Shown here in pieces: positions 1-9,525 of a stretch of DNA of 64,000 bases. Made by a program: the position numbers and the translations under genes. Below the pieces are notes generated by a model that made no database searches, had not been told where the DNA came from, and saw nothing but the letters and a program-made list of their open reading frames with translations. The stretch is from Verrucomicrobiaceae bacterium (GTDB taxonomy: Bacteria; Verrucomicrobiota; Verrucomicrobiia; Verrucomicrobiales; Verrucomicrobiaceae), in the NCBI GenBank assembly GCA_016795365.1, contig JAEUHN010000032.1, positions 1-64,000 of the forward strand, written 5' to 3'. The first letter of the stretch is position 1. Every line of letters begins with the position of its first letter.

Positions 1-121
1 CTGTTCCGCTCCGGCCTCATCTCGCTACGCTCGATGAGACCTCCGCTCCGTTTGACAGCGCATCAGAACAACCCCACATCAACCACAACCAAAGGACGCC
101 GAAACTACATTTATGAGTGTC

Positions 122-1267
122 TCACTTCCGGGGGCAGGCCAAGTAGTCGACCACAACTTCGCCGGTCAGGGCAATGAAAGTTAGTTCGGAACCGAACCCC
201 CAGACCTGGATGGGGTAGTTCACGTGATCGGGTGGAGAACCAAGTGTTTCATATTGTCGCAGGAAGTGCTCGAACTCACGCTTTGGCATCCCGCTCAGCT
301 TTGGCAATCGCTGCTTGACCTCATCAAGGGACAGCCCTTCCTGCAATGGCAACTTGGCCTCCCCCATAGCAACAGACATCGGCCCGCCAATCGGCACCAT
401 CTTGTTCGCCACAACTTGATTCACAGCCTCCGCAAGAATGGCACCATACTTGGCAGCAAGTGAAGTGGCCTCCATATCGTTGCCACGGATGCGCGGCAGC
501 GGATTTGCATCGCCGCCGCAGTTCTGCACAAACATCGCGATGCTTCCAGCATAGTTCTTCTCCAATTCCAGTTGGGCAAACCCCGCATAGTCGCCGCTGA
601 TGGTCAAGCCACCCAGAGCCGTGGTGTGACACGAGTAGCCAAAGACAAGACCTCGGATTTGCTCTCCAGCCTTAATAGCAATAACGGGCACATCATGATC
701 GACTTGTCCTCCTAATGCCCGACTCTCAGCACCTCGCGATCGTCGGCGGTTAACGGCGATGCCGGCCAACCCTTGCTCAAAGGACAGCTCTACAGGTTCA
801 AGGTTCGCAATCGCCTGGCCAATCAGTTCGTCATACCACGCGTAGACTTGCTCCGTGTAGCGATCCTTCGTAGCGACTTCCTCTGGTGTGAGCTCATAGT
901 AAAGCCAGAGCACATCCTCGGTGACAGGACAGGAATGGTTGTGGGAGGAATTCAGAATCAACCGCTCTCGTGCGATTCCGTGCTTGGCCAGAGCCATGGC
1001 TGAAATGCGTGCAACCATCTTCGGACTGAGACCAACGAGATCAGCAGTAGTGAGCACTGCGGTGCTTCCTGTATCATCCCGCAACGCCAGAGCCTTGATC
1101 CAGATAGGATGCTCGACCCGATTGGATAGCCGTGTTTTGCCTCCGTAGCCAGCGAGCGGCACGGGCTCCTTGGGTGTGATGTTGACCTTTGCAAGACCTG
1201 CATCCCAACCTGCATGGACCACTCCACCAAGCAACGTCATCAAACAAGCGAGACACAGCGCCTTCAT
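122..1267 (-). CDS. Neutral/alkaline ceramidase-like secreted protein
   Basis: A 381-residue protein with a cleavable signal peptide (residues 1-19, ending VHA). The start of the mature part (GLAKVNITPKEPVPLAGYGG) is the typical opening of the neutral/alkaline non-lysosomal ceramidase family. A SSHNHS motif at about residues 107-112 and a SCHTT motif near residue 212 fit the zinc-binding histidines of that family, and FVQNCGGDANP is also family-typical. Neutral ceramidases hydrolyse the amide bond of ceramides, but the PVC members are mostly uncharacterised, so the substrate is unknown. It is shorter than many relatives (about 430-470). Its start lies 6 bases after the stop of the esterase gene at 1274-3361, so the two are probably co-transcribed. 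Confidence 0.8.
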   Translation of the reverse strand: MKALCLACLMTLLGGVVHAGWDAGLAKVNITPKEPVPLAGYGGKTRLSNRVEHPIWIKALALRDDTGSTAVLTTADLVGLSPKMVARISAMALAKHGIARERLILNSSHNHSCPVTEDVLWLYYELTPEEVATKDRYTEQVYAWYDELIGQAIANLEPVELSFEQGLAGIAVNRRRSRGAESRALGGQVDHDVPVIAIKAGEQIRGLVFGYSCHTTALGGLTISGDYAGFAQLELEKNYAGSIAMFVQNCGGDANPLPRIRGNDMEATSLAAKYGAILAEAVNQVVANKMVPIGGPMSVAMGEAKLPLQEGLSLDEVKQRLPKLSGMPKREFEHFLRQYETLGSPPDHVNYPIQVWGFGSELTFIALTGEVVVDYLACPRK

Positions 1268-1273
1268 ATCAAA

Positions 1274-3361
1274 TCATGGTTTGAGCAGCCACTCGACAGC
1301 AGCACTCCGTCCGCTCCCTTCGTCGCCCGTGAAGGCGGTCAGCTCGATGAACTTCGCACCAAAGACTTCCGATTTGTCGCCTTCGCCAGCGATCCAAAGA
1401 GCGTGTGGAGAATTGAGCGCGATCATGCCAGGAAGATCGAGATACTTGGCTCCGCCGGGAATTAACATCGGGTCACGGTAGTCGAGCAGCTTACCGAAGC
1501 GGAAGCCTTTCGTGTCAACGGCAGCGCGGACGATGGCTTCACCAGCGAGTGCGCGTGCGGCGATGGCGATGGGGCCTGCACTTTCCCAGCCTGCGAGGGA
1601 GATGTGGGCTGGATTCTTGTGTGAGCCAACCTTGCCGTTGCGCAGGAAGTTCACGAGCGAGAGCACATCATGCACGCGCTGGGCGAAGAGCGAGTCGTTG
1701 TAGCCGTGTGTGTAGCCGGCGAACTCGCGCGGATTCTTCACCACGCCGGTTTGCTGCACGCCTTGCTGGAAGAGGTCAGCGCAGAGCACGGTGGCTCCGG
1801 CGCTGACGAGTTGCAGCACGGCGGGATCAGTCACGGCGCCTTTGCCTTTGTCCGAGAGCCAGATGATGGCGCGGTCCTTGACTTGCTTCGGATACAGCCA
1901 CGAGACGCTAATGTCTTCATCGTGCGTCTTGTTTTGCAGCGTGCCGCTCATCTCGAGATACGCGCCGCGATCTTGTTTGTCAGCGAGCTTCCATTCGACC
2001 TCGCCAGCCTGCGCATACGTGCGGCCGATGAGCGTCTCGACGGCAGGGCGGATCACCTTCTGCAAACCCTCGTCCGTCGCGGCGGCGGCGCGCAGTTGCT
2101 TGTCGGAGTCTTCGGTGAACCACTTCAGTAGCTTGCGCTCGAAGTCGGGATCGCCTGCCTTAGGCGCAGGATGCTGCGCGTCCCAGACGGTGAGTTGCTC
2201 GCGTGTGAGCGGCTCGAAGTCGCGCTCGATGACAGGCGAGGGCTGGCCGAGTTTGAAGTGCTTGTTGAGGAAGGTGTAGAACGCGGAGCGTGTGACGGCG
2301 TTGTAGTTGTGCGGGAAGTGCTCGCCGCGCAGGAGGAAGACATCGTCCTTCTTGGCGTAGAACGAGAAGACCTTCTGCAAATCAGGGAAGCCTTTCGTGG
2401 CCATCTCCTTGGTCCAATCGTTTGCTGTGTTCATGCCCAACGGCTTCGGTGCGAATAGCGCGGCGAACTCAACATTGCCCGTGCCAATGCGCAGCAGGCT
2501 GGCGTTCTCGCACGTGCAGCCGCCTTGCATCGACGTGCTCACCATCACGACGGGGAAGGACAGCTTGATGCGATCATCAATCGCCGAGGTGAGCATCGTC
2601 TGCGTGCCGCCACCGCTCTCGCCGGTCATTGCGATTCGTGTCGCATCGACCTCTGACAGGCTCAGCAGGAAGTCGAGGCCGCGCACCGCATTGAGCAACT
2701 GCAGGCCCATGATGCACTGGTTGTGCGCCTCGGCCTGCGGGCTGTAGAAGCCCCAGTTCTCTGTCGTGTTCATCTCGGGCCTCTGCTTCGCGAAGGTGTG
2801 CACCACTTCGCGCGGGATCTGGATCGAGTCCGAGTCGCTGATCATGTCCCACTGCCACACGACGCAACCCATGCGTGCGAGCTGCACGCAGCGGCTTTGA
2901 TAAATGGAGAGCCCGCCCTTCTCGAATCGCTCCGCTCCGTCGGCGATCAACTGCCGCGTCTTCTCGGGTGTCGAGAGACCGAGGCGCGCATCCTGGGCAT
3001 GTCCGTGTGCCGACAAGACGCCAGGCACCTTACCTTTGATATTCTTCGGACGATACAGATTGCCGGTGGAGTAGAAGCCGGGGGCGCTCTCGAAATAGAC
3101 CTTCTCGATGGTGTATTCTTCGCGGTCGATCTTGCCGTGGATCACCGTATTAAGCGGCGTCTTCGTTGGCATCGGCCAAAGACCAGCGGCAACGCGGATG
3201 CGGGTCTTCACCTGCTCACTGCGTGCCTCCCATTCACTCAGCGAGTTCGGTGGATTGAACGGAAAGTAGCCGTTGAGATCCCTGAGCGGCTGGGTGCGGA
3301 TGTCGTCGGCGTGGACGGTGAGAGTTCCCAGGAGAGTGAGGAGGAGAAGTGTCAGTTTCAT
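1274..3361 (-). CDS. Secreted acetylxylan-esterase/dienelactone-hydrolase-like protein with two hydrolase halves
   Basis: The chosen ATG gives a 695-residue protein with a clear signal peptide (MKLTLLLLTLLGTLTVHA); the frame stays open 16 codons further upstream, but those residues do not look like a leader. The first half is an alpha/beta-hydrolase with a HGH motif (VLSAHGHAQD) and a GESGGG nucleophile elbow near residue 250, as in acetylxylan esterases and other Abhydrolase_7-type proteins. The second half again looks like an alpha/beta-hydrolase sheet with a degenerate elbow (AGWESAGP) in which the first Gly of GxSxG is replaced. That half may be non-catalytic. The ceramidase-like gene follows 6 bases downstream. 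Confidence 0.8.
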   Translation of the reverse strand: MKLTLLLLTLLGTLTVHADDIRTQPLRDLNGYFPFNPPNSLSEWEARSEQVKTRIRVAAGLWPMPTKTPLNTVIHGKIDREEYTIEKVYFESAPGFYSTGNLYRPKNIKGKVPGVLSAHGHAQDARLGLSTPEKTRQLIADGAERFEKGGLSIYQSRCVQLARMGCVVWQWDMISDSDSIQIPREVVHTFAKQRPEMNTTENWGFYSPQAEAHNQCIMGLQLLNAVRGLDFLLSLSEVDATRIAMTGESGGGTQTMLTSAIDDRIKLSFPVVMVSTSMQGGCTCENASLLRIGTGNVEFAALFAPKPLGMNTANDWTKEMATKGFPDLQKVFSFYAKKDDVFLLRGEHFPHNYNAVTRSAFYTFLNKHFKLGQPSPVIERDFEPLTREQLTVWDAQHPAPKAGDPDFERKLLKWFTEDSDKQLRAAAATDEGLQKVIRPAVETLIGRTYAQAGEVEWKLADKQDRGAYLEMSGTLQNKTHDEDISVSWLYPKQVKDRAIIWLSDKGKGAVTDPAVLQLVSAGATVLCADLFQQGVQQTGVVKNPREFAGYTHGYNDSLFAQRVHDVLSLVNFLRNGKVGSHKNPAHISLAGWESAGPIAIAARALAGEAIVRAAVDTKGFRFGKLLDYRDPMLIPGGAKYLDLPGMIALNSPHALWIAGEGDKSEVFGAKFIELTAFTGDEGSGRSAAVEWLLKP

Positions 3362-3518
3362 CGGACGAGAAGACAGTCGATGCCGAACATACGCAGACTG
3401 CGGGCGCATTGTTCGGAGACTCTGACTTCTGTCCGCCCAGTCTCAGCGTGCCCACGAAAAGAAGAGCCCGAGGCAGACCTCCGAAAAGTGCCTCTGGCCG
3501 CACCCGTATGATGCCACG

Positions 3519-4910
3519 ATGCTTCGTCTGCTATCAGGTTCCTCTTCGACGTCCCGCCTGGGACGGCGCGAGTTCATGCGCATTGGTGGGCTGGGACTTG
3601 GCGGACTTGGCTTGAGCGACTTTCTGCAGGCAAAGTCAGCCAACCCAGCCCTCAAAGACAAGTCCGTGATCTTCCTTTTCATGCACGGCGGACCATCGCA
3701 GTTCGAGACCTTCGATCCAAAGATGGACGCGGCAGCGGAGATCCGCAGTGCCACTGGCGAGATTCCCACGCGCCTCCCGGGCATCACGTTTGGCAGCACG
3801 TTTCAGAAGCTGGCCCGGCTCAATAACAAGTTCAGCATTGTCCGGTCCTTCGTCACGGGCGACAGCGTTCACGATATCAAAACCATCGTTGGCAAAGATA
3901 CGCTCAAGGCAAACCTCGGTTCTCTCTACAGCCGCATCGCAGGCCCTTTGAATCGTAGCACCGCTATGCCGACGAACGTGGCGCTGTTCCCCAAAGCCGT
4001 GGCCAAGGATGCCATGGAGCCATTCTTGAAGTTCGGCGATTTCACCTCCGGCGGTGACATGGGTGCTGCGTATCGACCTTTCGTTCCTGGCACAGGCAGC
4101 GGTGCTCAGGCGGATATGAGCCTATCGCTGCCAGTTCAGCGTCTGGAGGACCGTCGCGCCCTGCTTGCTTCGCTCGATCACTGGAAGCGCGAGATGGACT
4201 ACGGAGCCATCGTGGAGGACTTGGATGCGAATCAACAGATGGCGTTCGATATCCTTCGTCGCGGCGTGTCGTCGGCGTTCGACCTCTCAGACGAGGACCC
4301 CAGACTCATCGAACGTTACGACACCGCCCCACTGCTCCCACGCGACAAGATCAGCGCCGCTTGGAAGAACCTCCCGCACTATGCGGATCATGCGGCCTCG
4401 CTGGGTAAGCTCCTGTTGCTCGCCCGCCGACTGTGCGAAAGAGGAGCCGGCTTTGTGACCGTGACCACGAGCTTCGTTTGGGACATGCACGCGGACGTGA
4501 ACAATGCCCCCATGACCACGGGCATGGACTATGTGGGCAGGCCCTTCGATCACGCCGTCTCAGCCCTCATCGAAGACATCGAGGCACGTGGCTTGAGGGA
4601 CAAAATCATGCTCGTGTGCTGCGGTGAAATGGGACGCTCACCTCGAATCAACGTCAAAGGCGGGCGCGATCACTGGGGCAATCTCGCTCCGCTCATGATC
4701 TATGGAGGCGGGTTGCAGATGGGGCAGGTCATTGGTCGATCAGCACCCGATGGTGGGGAACCAGCGGATCATCCGATCAGCATTCCCGATCTCGTCGCCA
4801 CCATCATGCACACGTTGATCGACCTGGGTCAGGCTCGCTTGATTGATGGAATGCCTGCGAGCTTGCTCAGCCTGCTCGGCAAGGGCACTCCGATTCGCGG
4901 GCTTGTGTGA
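3519..4910 (+). CDS. DUF1501 protein with Tat leader
   Basis: A 463-residue protein of the DUF1501 family (alkaline-phosphatase/sulfatase-like fold). A twin-arginine motif (LGRREFMRIGGLGLGGLGL) around residues 14-32 indicates export by the Tat route. The body begins with the family-typical VIFLFMHGGPSQFETFDPK and carries the late motif LVCCGEMGRSPRIN followed by GRDHWG, which correspond to the metal-binding end of the fold. The biochemical role of DUF1501 proteins is not established. They usually pair with a DUF1549/DUF1553 cytochrome, but no such partner is adjacent here (the next one is at 30380-33523). It ends one base before the convergent ceramidase-like gene. Confidence 0.9.
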   Translation: MLRLLSGSSSTSRLGRREFMRIGGLGLGGLGLSDFLQAKSANPALKDKSVIFLFMHGGPSQFETFDPKMDAAAEIRSATGEIPTRLPGITFGSTFQKLARLNNKFSIVRSFVTGDSVHDIKTIVGKDTLKANLGSLYSRIAGPLNRSTAMPTNVALFPKAVAKDAMEPFLKFGDFTSGGDMGAAYRPFVPGTGSGAQADMSLSLPVQRLEDRRALLASLDHWKREMDYGAIVEDLDANQQMAFDILRRGVSSAFDLSDEDPRLIERYDTAPLLPRDKISAAWKNLPHYADHAASLGKLLLLARRLCERGAGFVTVTTSFVWDMHADVNNAPMTTGMDYVGRPFDHAVSALIEDIEARGLRDKIMLVCCGEMGRSPRINVKGGRDHWGNLAPLMIYGGGLQMGQVIGRSAPDGGEPADHPISIPDLVATIMHTLIDLGQARLIDGMPASLLSLLGKGTPIRGLV

Positions 4911-4911
4911 C

Positions 4912-6336
4912 TCATTTCACTTCGGCAGCCATCTCCAGCAGAGCGTCCACCATCTTGACCGAAGCCTGAGGTTCCAGATTGTTCGTGCCTGGCCAGGTCT
5001 CATAACCGCCGAGATCAAAGTGTCGCGGCGTGGGCATGTAGCCGTAGTAGCCATGCGCCAGCTCGACCATGAAGGACTTCGAGAACGGGCTGCGTTTCCG
5101 GAACTCCATGCCCGTTTCCGCAAAGGTTTCGCATGGTGTGGTGCCGATGCACACATCACCAATGCGAAGAATCTGCACAGGCGTCTTGGTCTCGGGACTC
5201 GCATTGGCCAGCCGCTGCACACGTCCGGCGTATGCGAGCGGCAGGTCGGCCTTGCCTTGGATGCGCGGCGTCTTTGCCTCTATGTCCTTTGCCCAGACGA
5301 TCAACTCCGGGCTGATCTTCCGCCATTGCACATCGAGTTCACGATACCGCGCCGCCAGCGGGGCCGCATTCTGCCAGGAGACTTTTGCCAGCGCCTCGTT
5401 CACCTTGGCCGCCAAATCCTCGGCCACATACCACATTTGCTCATACGGCTTCTTTCGTGGCTGAGGGTTGCGGAAGTTGATGTTGTTCGCATCACCGCTC
5501 GTGCCGTTCGCCATCATCGCCACAAACGGTGGATCATCTCCCCCACCCTGCTGCAATCGCTTCAGCGCCTCGCAATACATGCCGTAGTAGTCAGCCGAGA
5601 TGTGCCCCTCACCCACTCCGCCCACATAGTGCAGCGAGTAAGCCGAATACACGGAGATCAGCCGTCCGCCGGGCTCACGCAGGGCCATGAATGAAACCCT
5701 GGGATCAGGTTCACCCGCAGGCTCGACGAGGTTCGGGTTCCCGGCCCCGGGATTCATCTTCACCTTGTCGATCTTCCCAAAAGGATTCGGTGGCATTGTT
5801 CCCTCCTTGAGGAACCAGCGACGGATATGAACATGCTCGGGAACATCCACGGTGCCAAAAGCGATCTCCGCCGGCCGCAGCAGGTTCAGGGCACGCCTAA
5901 CACCATCAGCCACCCGACGAGCGACAAACTTCTGGTAATCCGTCAGATCATAATCCGACGAATACGTGCGAGGCGAGCCGCCGAGAGCATTGGTCGCGGA
6001 ATGCGTGTGCGTGCCTGAGATCAAAACATTGGCCGCTGGAATGCCCGTCTCCTTTTCGATCAATTCGCGCGCCTTCACAGAGAGGCTGCGATGAAGCCCA
6101 AGCAAATCGCACACCACGAGTGCCAGCTTCGTCTTGCCATCATCGAGCACCAGGCATCGCGCATGAAGCTCATCATGGATATGCGTGCAAGGAAACGGCA
6201 GGAAGCCGCCCACCACCTCGCCTCCGAGTTCAGGCGTGATATTGCTCGTAGCAGCTCCGGCCATCAGCGGTGCCTTGGGCACGTCAGCCGCACGAATCGA
6301 GAAAGCAAAAGCGAGGAGGAACAAGATGAAGCGCAT
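4912..6336 (-). CDS. Second neutral/alkaline ceramidase-like secreted protein
   Basis: A 474-residue protein with a signal peptide (MRFILFLLAFAFSIRA). After it come AGAATSNITPELGG and the zinc-site motif SGTHTHSATN at about residues 106-115, both typical of the neutral/alkaline ceramidase family. MMANGTSGDANN in the middle matches the conserved NGxxGD region. Full family length. It is clearly divergent from the one at 122-1267, so this is not a recent tandem copy. The substrate in PVC bacteria is unknown. Confidence 0.85.
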   Translation of the reverse strand: MRFILFLLAFAFSIRAADVPKAPLMAGAATSNITPELGGEVVGGFLPFPCTHIHDELHARCLVLDDGKTKLALVVCDLLGLHRSLSVKARELIEKETGIPAANVLISGTHTHSATNALGGSPRTYSSDYDLTDYQKFVARRVADGVRRALNLLRPAEIAFGTVDVPEHVHIRRWFLKEGTMPPNPFGKIDKVKMNPGAGNPNLVEPAGEPDPRVSFMALREPGGRLISVYSAYSLHYVGGVGEGHISADYYGMYCEALKRLQQGGGDDPPFVAMMANGTSGDANNINFRNPQPRKKPYEQMWYVAEDLAAKVNEALAKVSWQNAAPLAARYRELDVQWRKISPELIVWAKDIEAKTPRIQGKADLPLAYAGRVQRLANASPETKTPVQILRIGDVCIGTTPCETFAETGMEFRKRSPFSKSFMVELAHGYYGYMPTPRHFDLGGYETWPGTNNLEPQASVKMVDALLEMAAEVK

Positions 6337-6381
6337 GACTCCTCCTATACACCGCCGCAGCCTCGTTTATTCCAAGTCTTG

Positions 6382-7248
6382 TCACCCCTTCCTCTTCAGG
6401 ACTCGATTCACAAAGGTCTCGAGCGCCCCCGTCGCAGGATCATCGGGCAATCCAAGATCCGCATTGAGCTTGGTGTGGTTCGTGTCCTTGGCGCCGAACA
6501 CCGTTACCGGCACACCCGCCTGTTTGAGCACCGCTCCGAAGTGGACCGCCTGCGCCGTGGTGTCGGGATGGGCTGCCACATGGAGAATGAGAAAAGGCGG
6601 AATGTGCTTGTCCCCGCGCACATGAGTCACAGCGGAGAAGTCCTTATGCTTCGCAGGATCGTCCCCAAACTTCAGGCGATGACCATAGGTGGGCATCGGG
6701 AGTCCATGGACGCGATTCCGTGTCTCAGCGACGTCGATGATCGCTGGCACGTCATAGGTATCACCATCGACCGGAACACAACCGATCAACACCTCAAGCC
6801 CCACACCTTGCTCCTGAAGATAACGCTCATCCGTGCAGAGGATCGCAGCCAGCTGGGCACCAGCGGAATGGCCCGCCACCAGCACTTGCTTGGGATCGCC
6901 ACCATACTCAGCAATGTGCTTCTCCACCCAGCCAAACGCCTTGGCCACATCGCGAATCAAGGTGCCCATATCGACCTCCGGCAGTAGTCGATAGTTCGTG
7001 GACACGAAGACAAAACCTTTGTCCGTGAACCACTTCGGTTTCACCTGAACGCTCGTCTTGTCGCCCGCCTGCCAGCCGCCCCCGTGAATCCAGAAAAGCA
7101 CGGGCGCATCCTTCGCGTTCGGTGGCATGTAGATGTCCAGCACATGCCGTGCATGACCGTTTTCAACATACGGAATGTTGGACTTCAGAGTCTGGGCGAA
7201 CGTGCTCGAAGCGTAGGCTGCGATGGCGAGGATCAGGAGTCGTTTCAT
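6382..7248 (-). CDS. Secreted BD-FAE-type alpha/beta hydrolase (carboxylesterase-like)
   Basis: A 288-residue protein with a signal peptide ending TFA-Q near residue 18. It has the HGGGW oxyanion-hole motif ([14 protein letters not shown]), the nucleophile elbow AGHSAGA near residue 144, and a C-terminal His (DTNHTKLN). This arrangement is that of the BD-FAE / hormone-sensitive-lipase-like esterases that occur in many copies in PVC genomes. It probably cleaves acyl or acetyl esters on polysaccharides or small molecules; the substrate cannot be told. Stands 45 bases upstream of the ceramidase-like gene on the same strand. Confidence 0.85.
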   Translation of the reverse strand: MKRLLILAIAAYASSTFAQTLKSNIPYVENGHARHVLDIYMPPNAKDAPVLFWIHGGGWQAGDKTSVQVKPKWFTDKGFVFVSTNYRLLPEVDMGTLIRDVAKAFGWVEKHIAEYGGDPKQVLVAGHSAGAQLAAILCTDERYLQEQGVGLEVLIGCVPVDGDTYDVPAIIDVAETRNRVHGLPMPTYGHRLKFGDDPAKHKDFSAVTHVRGDKHIPPFLILHVAAHPDTTAQAVHFGAVLKQAGVPVTVFGAKDTNHTKLNADLGLPDDPATGALETFVNRVLKRKG

Positions 7249-7354
7249 GAGCGAGAGTGGACCAAAGGTGACCCGGCTACCAACGCTCCAGCTCGCTGGC
7301 TTTCCATCACGGATTAAAGGTCATCAGCAGCGGACACCGGGGCCAAGCACTGCC

Positions 7355-8098
7355 TCATTTGGATGGCAGATACTTCACCAGGTCCCGCATCGCGACCACC
7401 GTGCAGCCTTCGTCTTTCAGGTGCTGCATGTAGGCCTCGAACTTCGATGGATCGGTATTCACCCACGGGTGCTTGATGTCGGGCACTCCATGAAAAGTCA
7501 TCACGGCGATCTTGCCGTCACGAGCCTGCGCCACAGCCGCCTTGAACTGCTCCAGCGTGCTTTCAGGCTTGCCATCGAAGGCCTGCGGTGCCATGAGCGG
7601 ATCATCCTTCAGCGGATCGAACGCCTGGGCACCACCCGCTCTCGCGAGCAGATAACCACGTTCCCGCAGCAGCTTGACCGCAGCCTCGCTGGTTGCATAA
7701 CCCGGATAACAGAAACTCACCGGCTTCGGAATCCCGAACTTCGCGCATTGCTGCTCAATAAACTCCACATCACTTGCCAGCTGTTCCGCCTTCTGCTTGG
7801 CCACCCCAGCATGCTTTCGTGTATGGTTTCCGATCTCAAAGCCCTGGTCATGCAGCGCCTTGATCTCCTCCCAGGTCATGTAGTGCTCCTTGTCCACCAG
7901 GAACTCGAAGCCCTCGGTGATGAAAAAAGTCGCCCCAAACCCATGTTTCTTCAGCAGCGGTGCCACATAGCGAGCCTGGCTTGCGACCGAGTCATCAAAG
8001 GTCAGCACCACGAGCTTGTTCGGCACTGGCTCAAAAGCTTTCCCAGGCAAAGCGAAGAACACAATTAGAAGAGCGAGCAAGGCGGATGAACAATTCAT
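7355..8098 (-). CDS. Secreted polysaccharide deacetylase (NodB domain)
   Basis: A 247-residue protein from the chosen ATG (MNCSSALLALLIVFFALPGKA signal peptide); an ATG four codons upstream is also possible. The NodB domain shows motif 1 LTFDDS (catalytic base plus metal Asp) near residue 35 and motif 2 HTRKH (metal His pair) near residue 93. The third motif reads FCYPGYA rather than the usual RxPxG/Y form. Such enzymes remove N- or O-acetyl groups from chitin, peptidoglycan or xylan; the substrate is not evident. Stands alone between two gaps of about 110 bases. Confidence 0.85.
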   Translation of the reverse strand: MNCSSALLALLIVFFALPGKAFEPVPNKLVVLTFDDSVASQARYVAPLLKKHGFGATFFITEGFEFLVDKEHYMTWEEIKALHDQGFEIGNHTRKHAGVAKQKAEQLASDVEFIEQQCAKFGIPKPVSFCYPGYATSEAAVKLLRERGYLLARAGGAQAFDPLKDDPLMAPQAFDGKPESTLEQFKAAVAQARDGKIAVMTFHGVPDIKHPWVNTDPSKFEAYMQHLKDEGCTVVAMRDLVKYLPSK

Positions 8099-8219
8099 GG
8101 CAAAGCGCACAAAGCGTATTCAACGCAGCCATTGTTTCATCGCGAATGATTGGCAGACACGTTGTGATAACAAACACCTCCACTCACAGCAATCGCTGGC
8201 CCATGGGGAATGATAACCA

Positions 8220-9485
8220 TCAAATCGTCAGCGTCCCCGTGCTCGTCGCGAACGAACTGGCTTCGATGCCCATGTTTTGCAGCAGTGTCACGAACAGATT
8301 GCCCATCGGCGTGTTGTTCTTCGCATCGCCGGTGTGATGGCTGCCGTGCTTGAAGCCACCGCCGGCGAGCAGGAGCGGCAGGTTGTGCCAGTCGTGCGAG
8401 TTCGCGTTGCCGAGGTTGCTGCCGTAGAGCACGGCGGTGTTGTCGAGCAGGCTCTTCGCGCCTTCCTTCTTGGCCTTCAGTTTGGTGAGCAAGCCTTTGA
8501 GCGCGGTGAGTTCTGCCGTCTCGATCAAACGCAGCTGCGCGATCTTCTCGGGGTCCTGGCCGTGATGCGAGAGGTTGTGATGATCCGTCTTCACGCCTGG
8601 AATCGCGGGCACATCGCCGCGACCCTGCACCAGCATCGTAATGGCGCGTGTGCTGTCGGTTTGGAAGGCGAGCGGGATGAGATCGAAGAGCAGGTTCATG
8701 CGCCCAATGAGGTCCTTCTCGTCCTTGATGTCCTGCGGGGCTTGCGCATCCACCTTGGGTTTCGGCTTGTTCACCCAGGCCTCGGACTTTTGTAGGCGCA
8801 GCTCCATCTCGCGCACCGAAGTAAAATACTCGTCGAGCTTGTCGCGGTCGCCGGTGCCGAAACGCTTCTGCAGGCGCTTGGCCTCTTCACTCACGGCATC
8901 CATGATGCTGCGGCCTTCGTGCAGCTTGCGGATTTGTTGCTCCTTCTCCCAGGTCGAGCCGTCGAGGAAAAGTTTCGCGAAGACCTTCGATGGTGACGAG
9001 TCCGCCGGGATCATCACGCCGCTGCGCGTGTAGCTCTGGCTGCCACCGCCGCCGGTGTTGAACTGCAGCGACGGATAGCGCGTCTCGAAGCCGATCTTCT
9101 CGGCGATGAACTGATCGAGCGAGATCGTGTTGCGGAAGCCGCCGAGTCCTGGATGGCGAGCGCCCGTGAGCCACGTCATCTCCGAGGCGTGTCCATCGCG
9201 GCCGTTCTGATCCGGATGGCTGACGTTCGAGAAGACGGTGAAGTCCTTCCGATGCGCCTCGATCATCTTCAGGTAAGGCGTGACCGCATAGCCATCACCG
9301 CTGTCTGTGGGAAAGAAGTCCGGCCCATAGATGCCGAGCGACGCACAGATCGTCACCAAACGCTTGGGCGGCACGGCGTCAGGTGCAGCGAGTGCCTTGC
9401 GGCCCCACATGGCGTCGAGAAACGGCAGCGCGAGCGAGACACCCGTGCCTCGGAGAAACGTGCGACGTGAAAGGGGCGAGGACAT
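8220..9485 (-). CDS. DUF1552 protein with Tat leader
   Basis: A 421-residue DUF1552 protein. The leader SRRTFLRGTGVSLALPFLDAM is the standard Tat-type start of this family. The body has the family-typical KRLVTICASLGIYGPDFFP, SNVSHPDQNGRDGH and the late YGSNLGNANSHDWHNLPLLLAGG, which resembles the metal-site region of the DUF1501/sulfatase-like fold. Function is unknown. DUF1552 genes normally directly follow a DUF1592-type cytochrome gene as a pair; here that partner (10180-12645) is on the same strand upstream but a nucleotidyltransferase gene sits between them. Confidence 0.9.
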   Translation of the reverse strand: MSSPLSRRTFLRGTGVSLALPFLDAMWGRKALAAPDAVPPKRLVTICASLGIYGPDFFPTDSGDGYAVTPYLKMIEAHRKDFTVFSNVSHPDQNGRDGHASEMTWLTGARHPGLGGFRNTISLDQFIAEKIGFETRYPSLQFNTGGGGSQSYTRSGVMIPADSSPSKVFAKLFLDGSTWEKEQQIRKLHEGRSIMDAVSEEAKRLQKRFGTGDRDKLDEYFTSVREMELRLQKSEAWVNKPKPKVDAQAPQDIKDEKDLIGRMNLLFDLIPLAFQTDSTRAITMLVQGRGDVPAIPGVKTDHHNLSHHGQDPEKIAQLRLIETAELTALKGLLTKLKAKKEGAKSLLDNTAVLYGSNLGNANSHDWHNLPLLLAGGGFKHGSHHTGDAKNNTPMGNLFVTLLQNMGIEASSFATSTGTLTI

Positions 9486-9525
9486 ATTTTGAAATGACGA
9501 ATGCAGAAAGACGAAGCCTGTGAAG

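Noticed and set aside
1-121. A promoter or terminator at the left edge (CTCATC...GATGAG inverted arms near 18-42)
   Set aside because: The arms are short, no T-run follows and the context to the left is missing.
6091-6987. A plus-strand gene of about 298 codons across the ceramidase/esterase boundary
   Set aside because: It spans two well-supported minus-strand genes and shows no family pattern.
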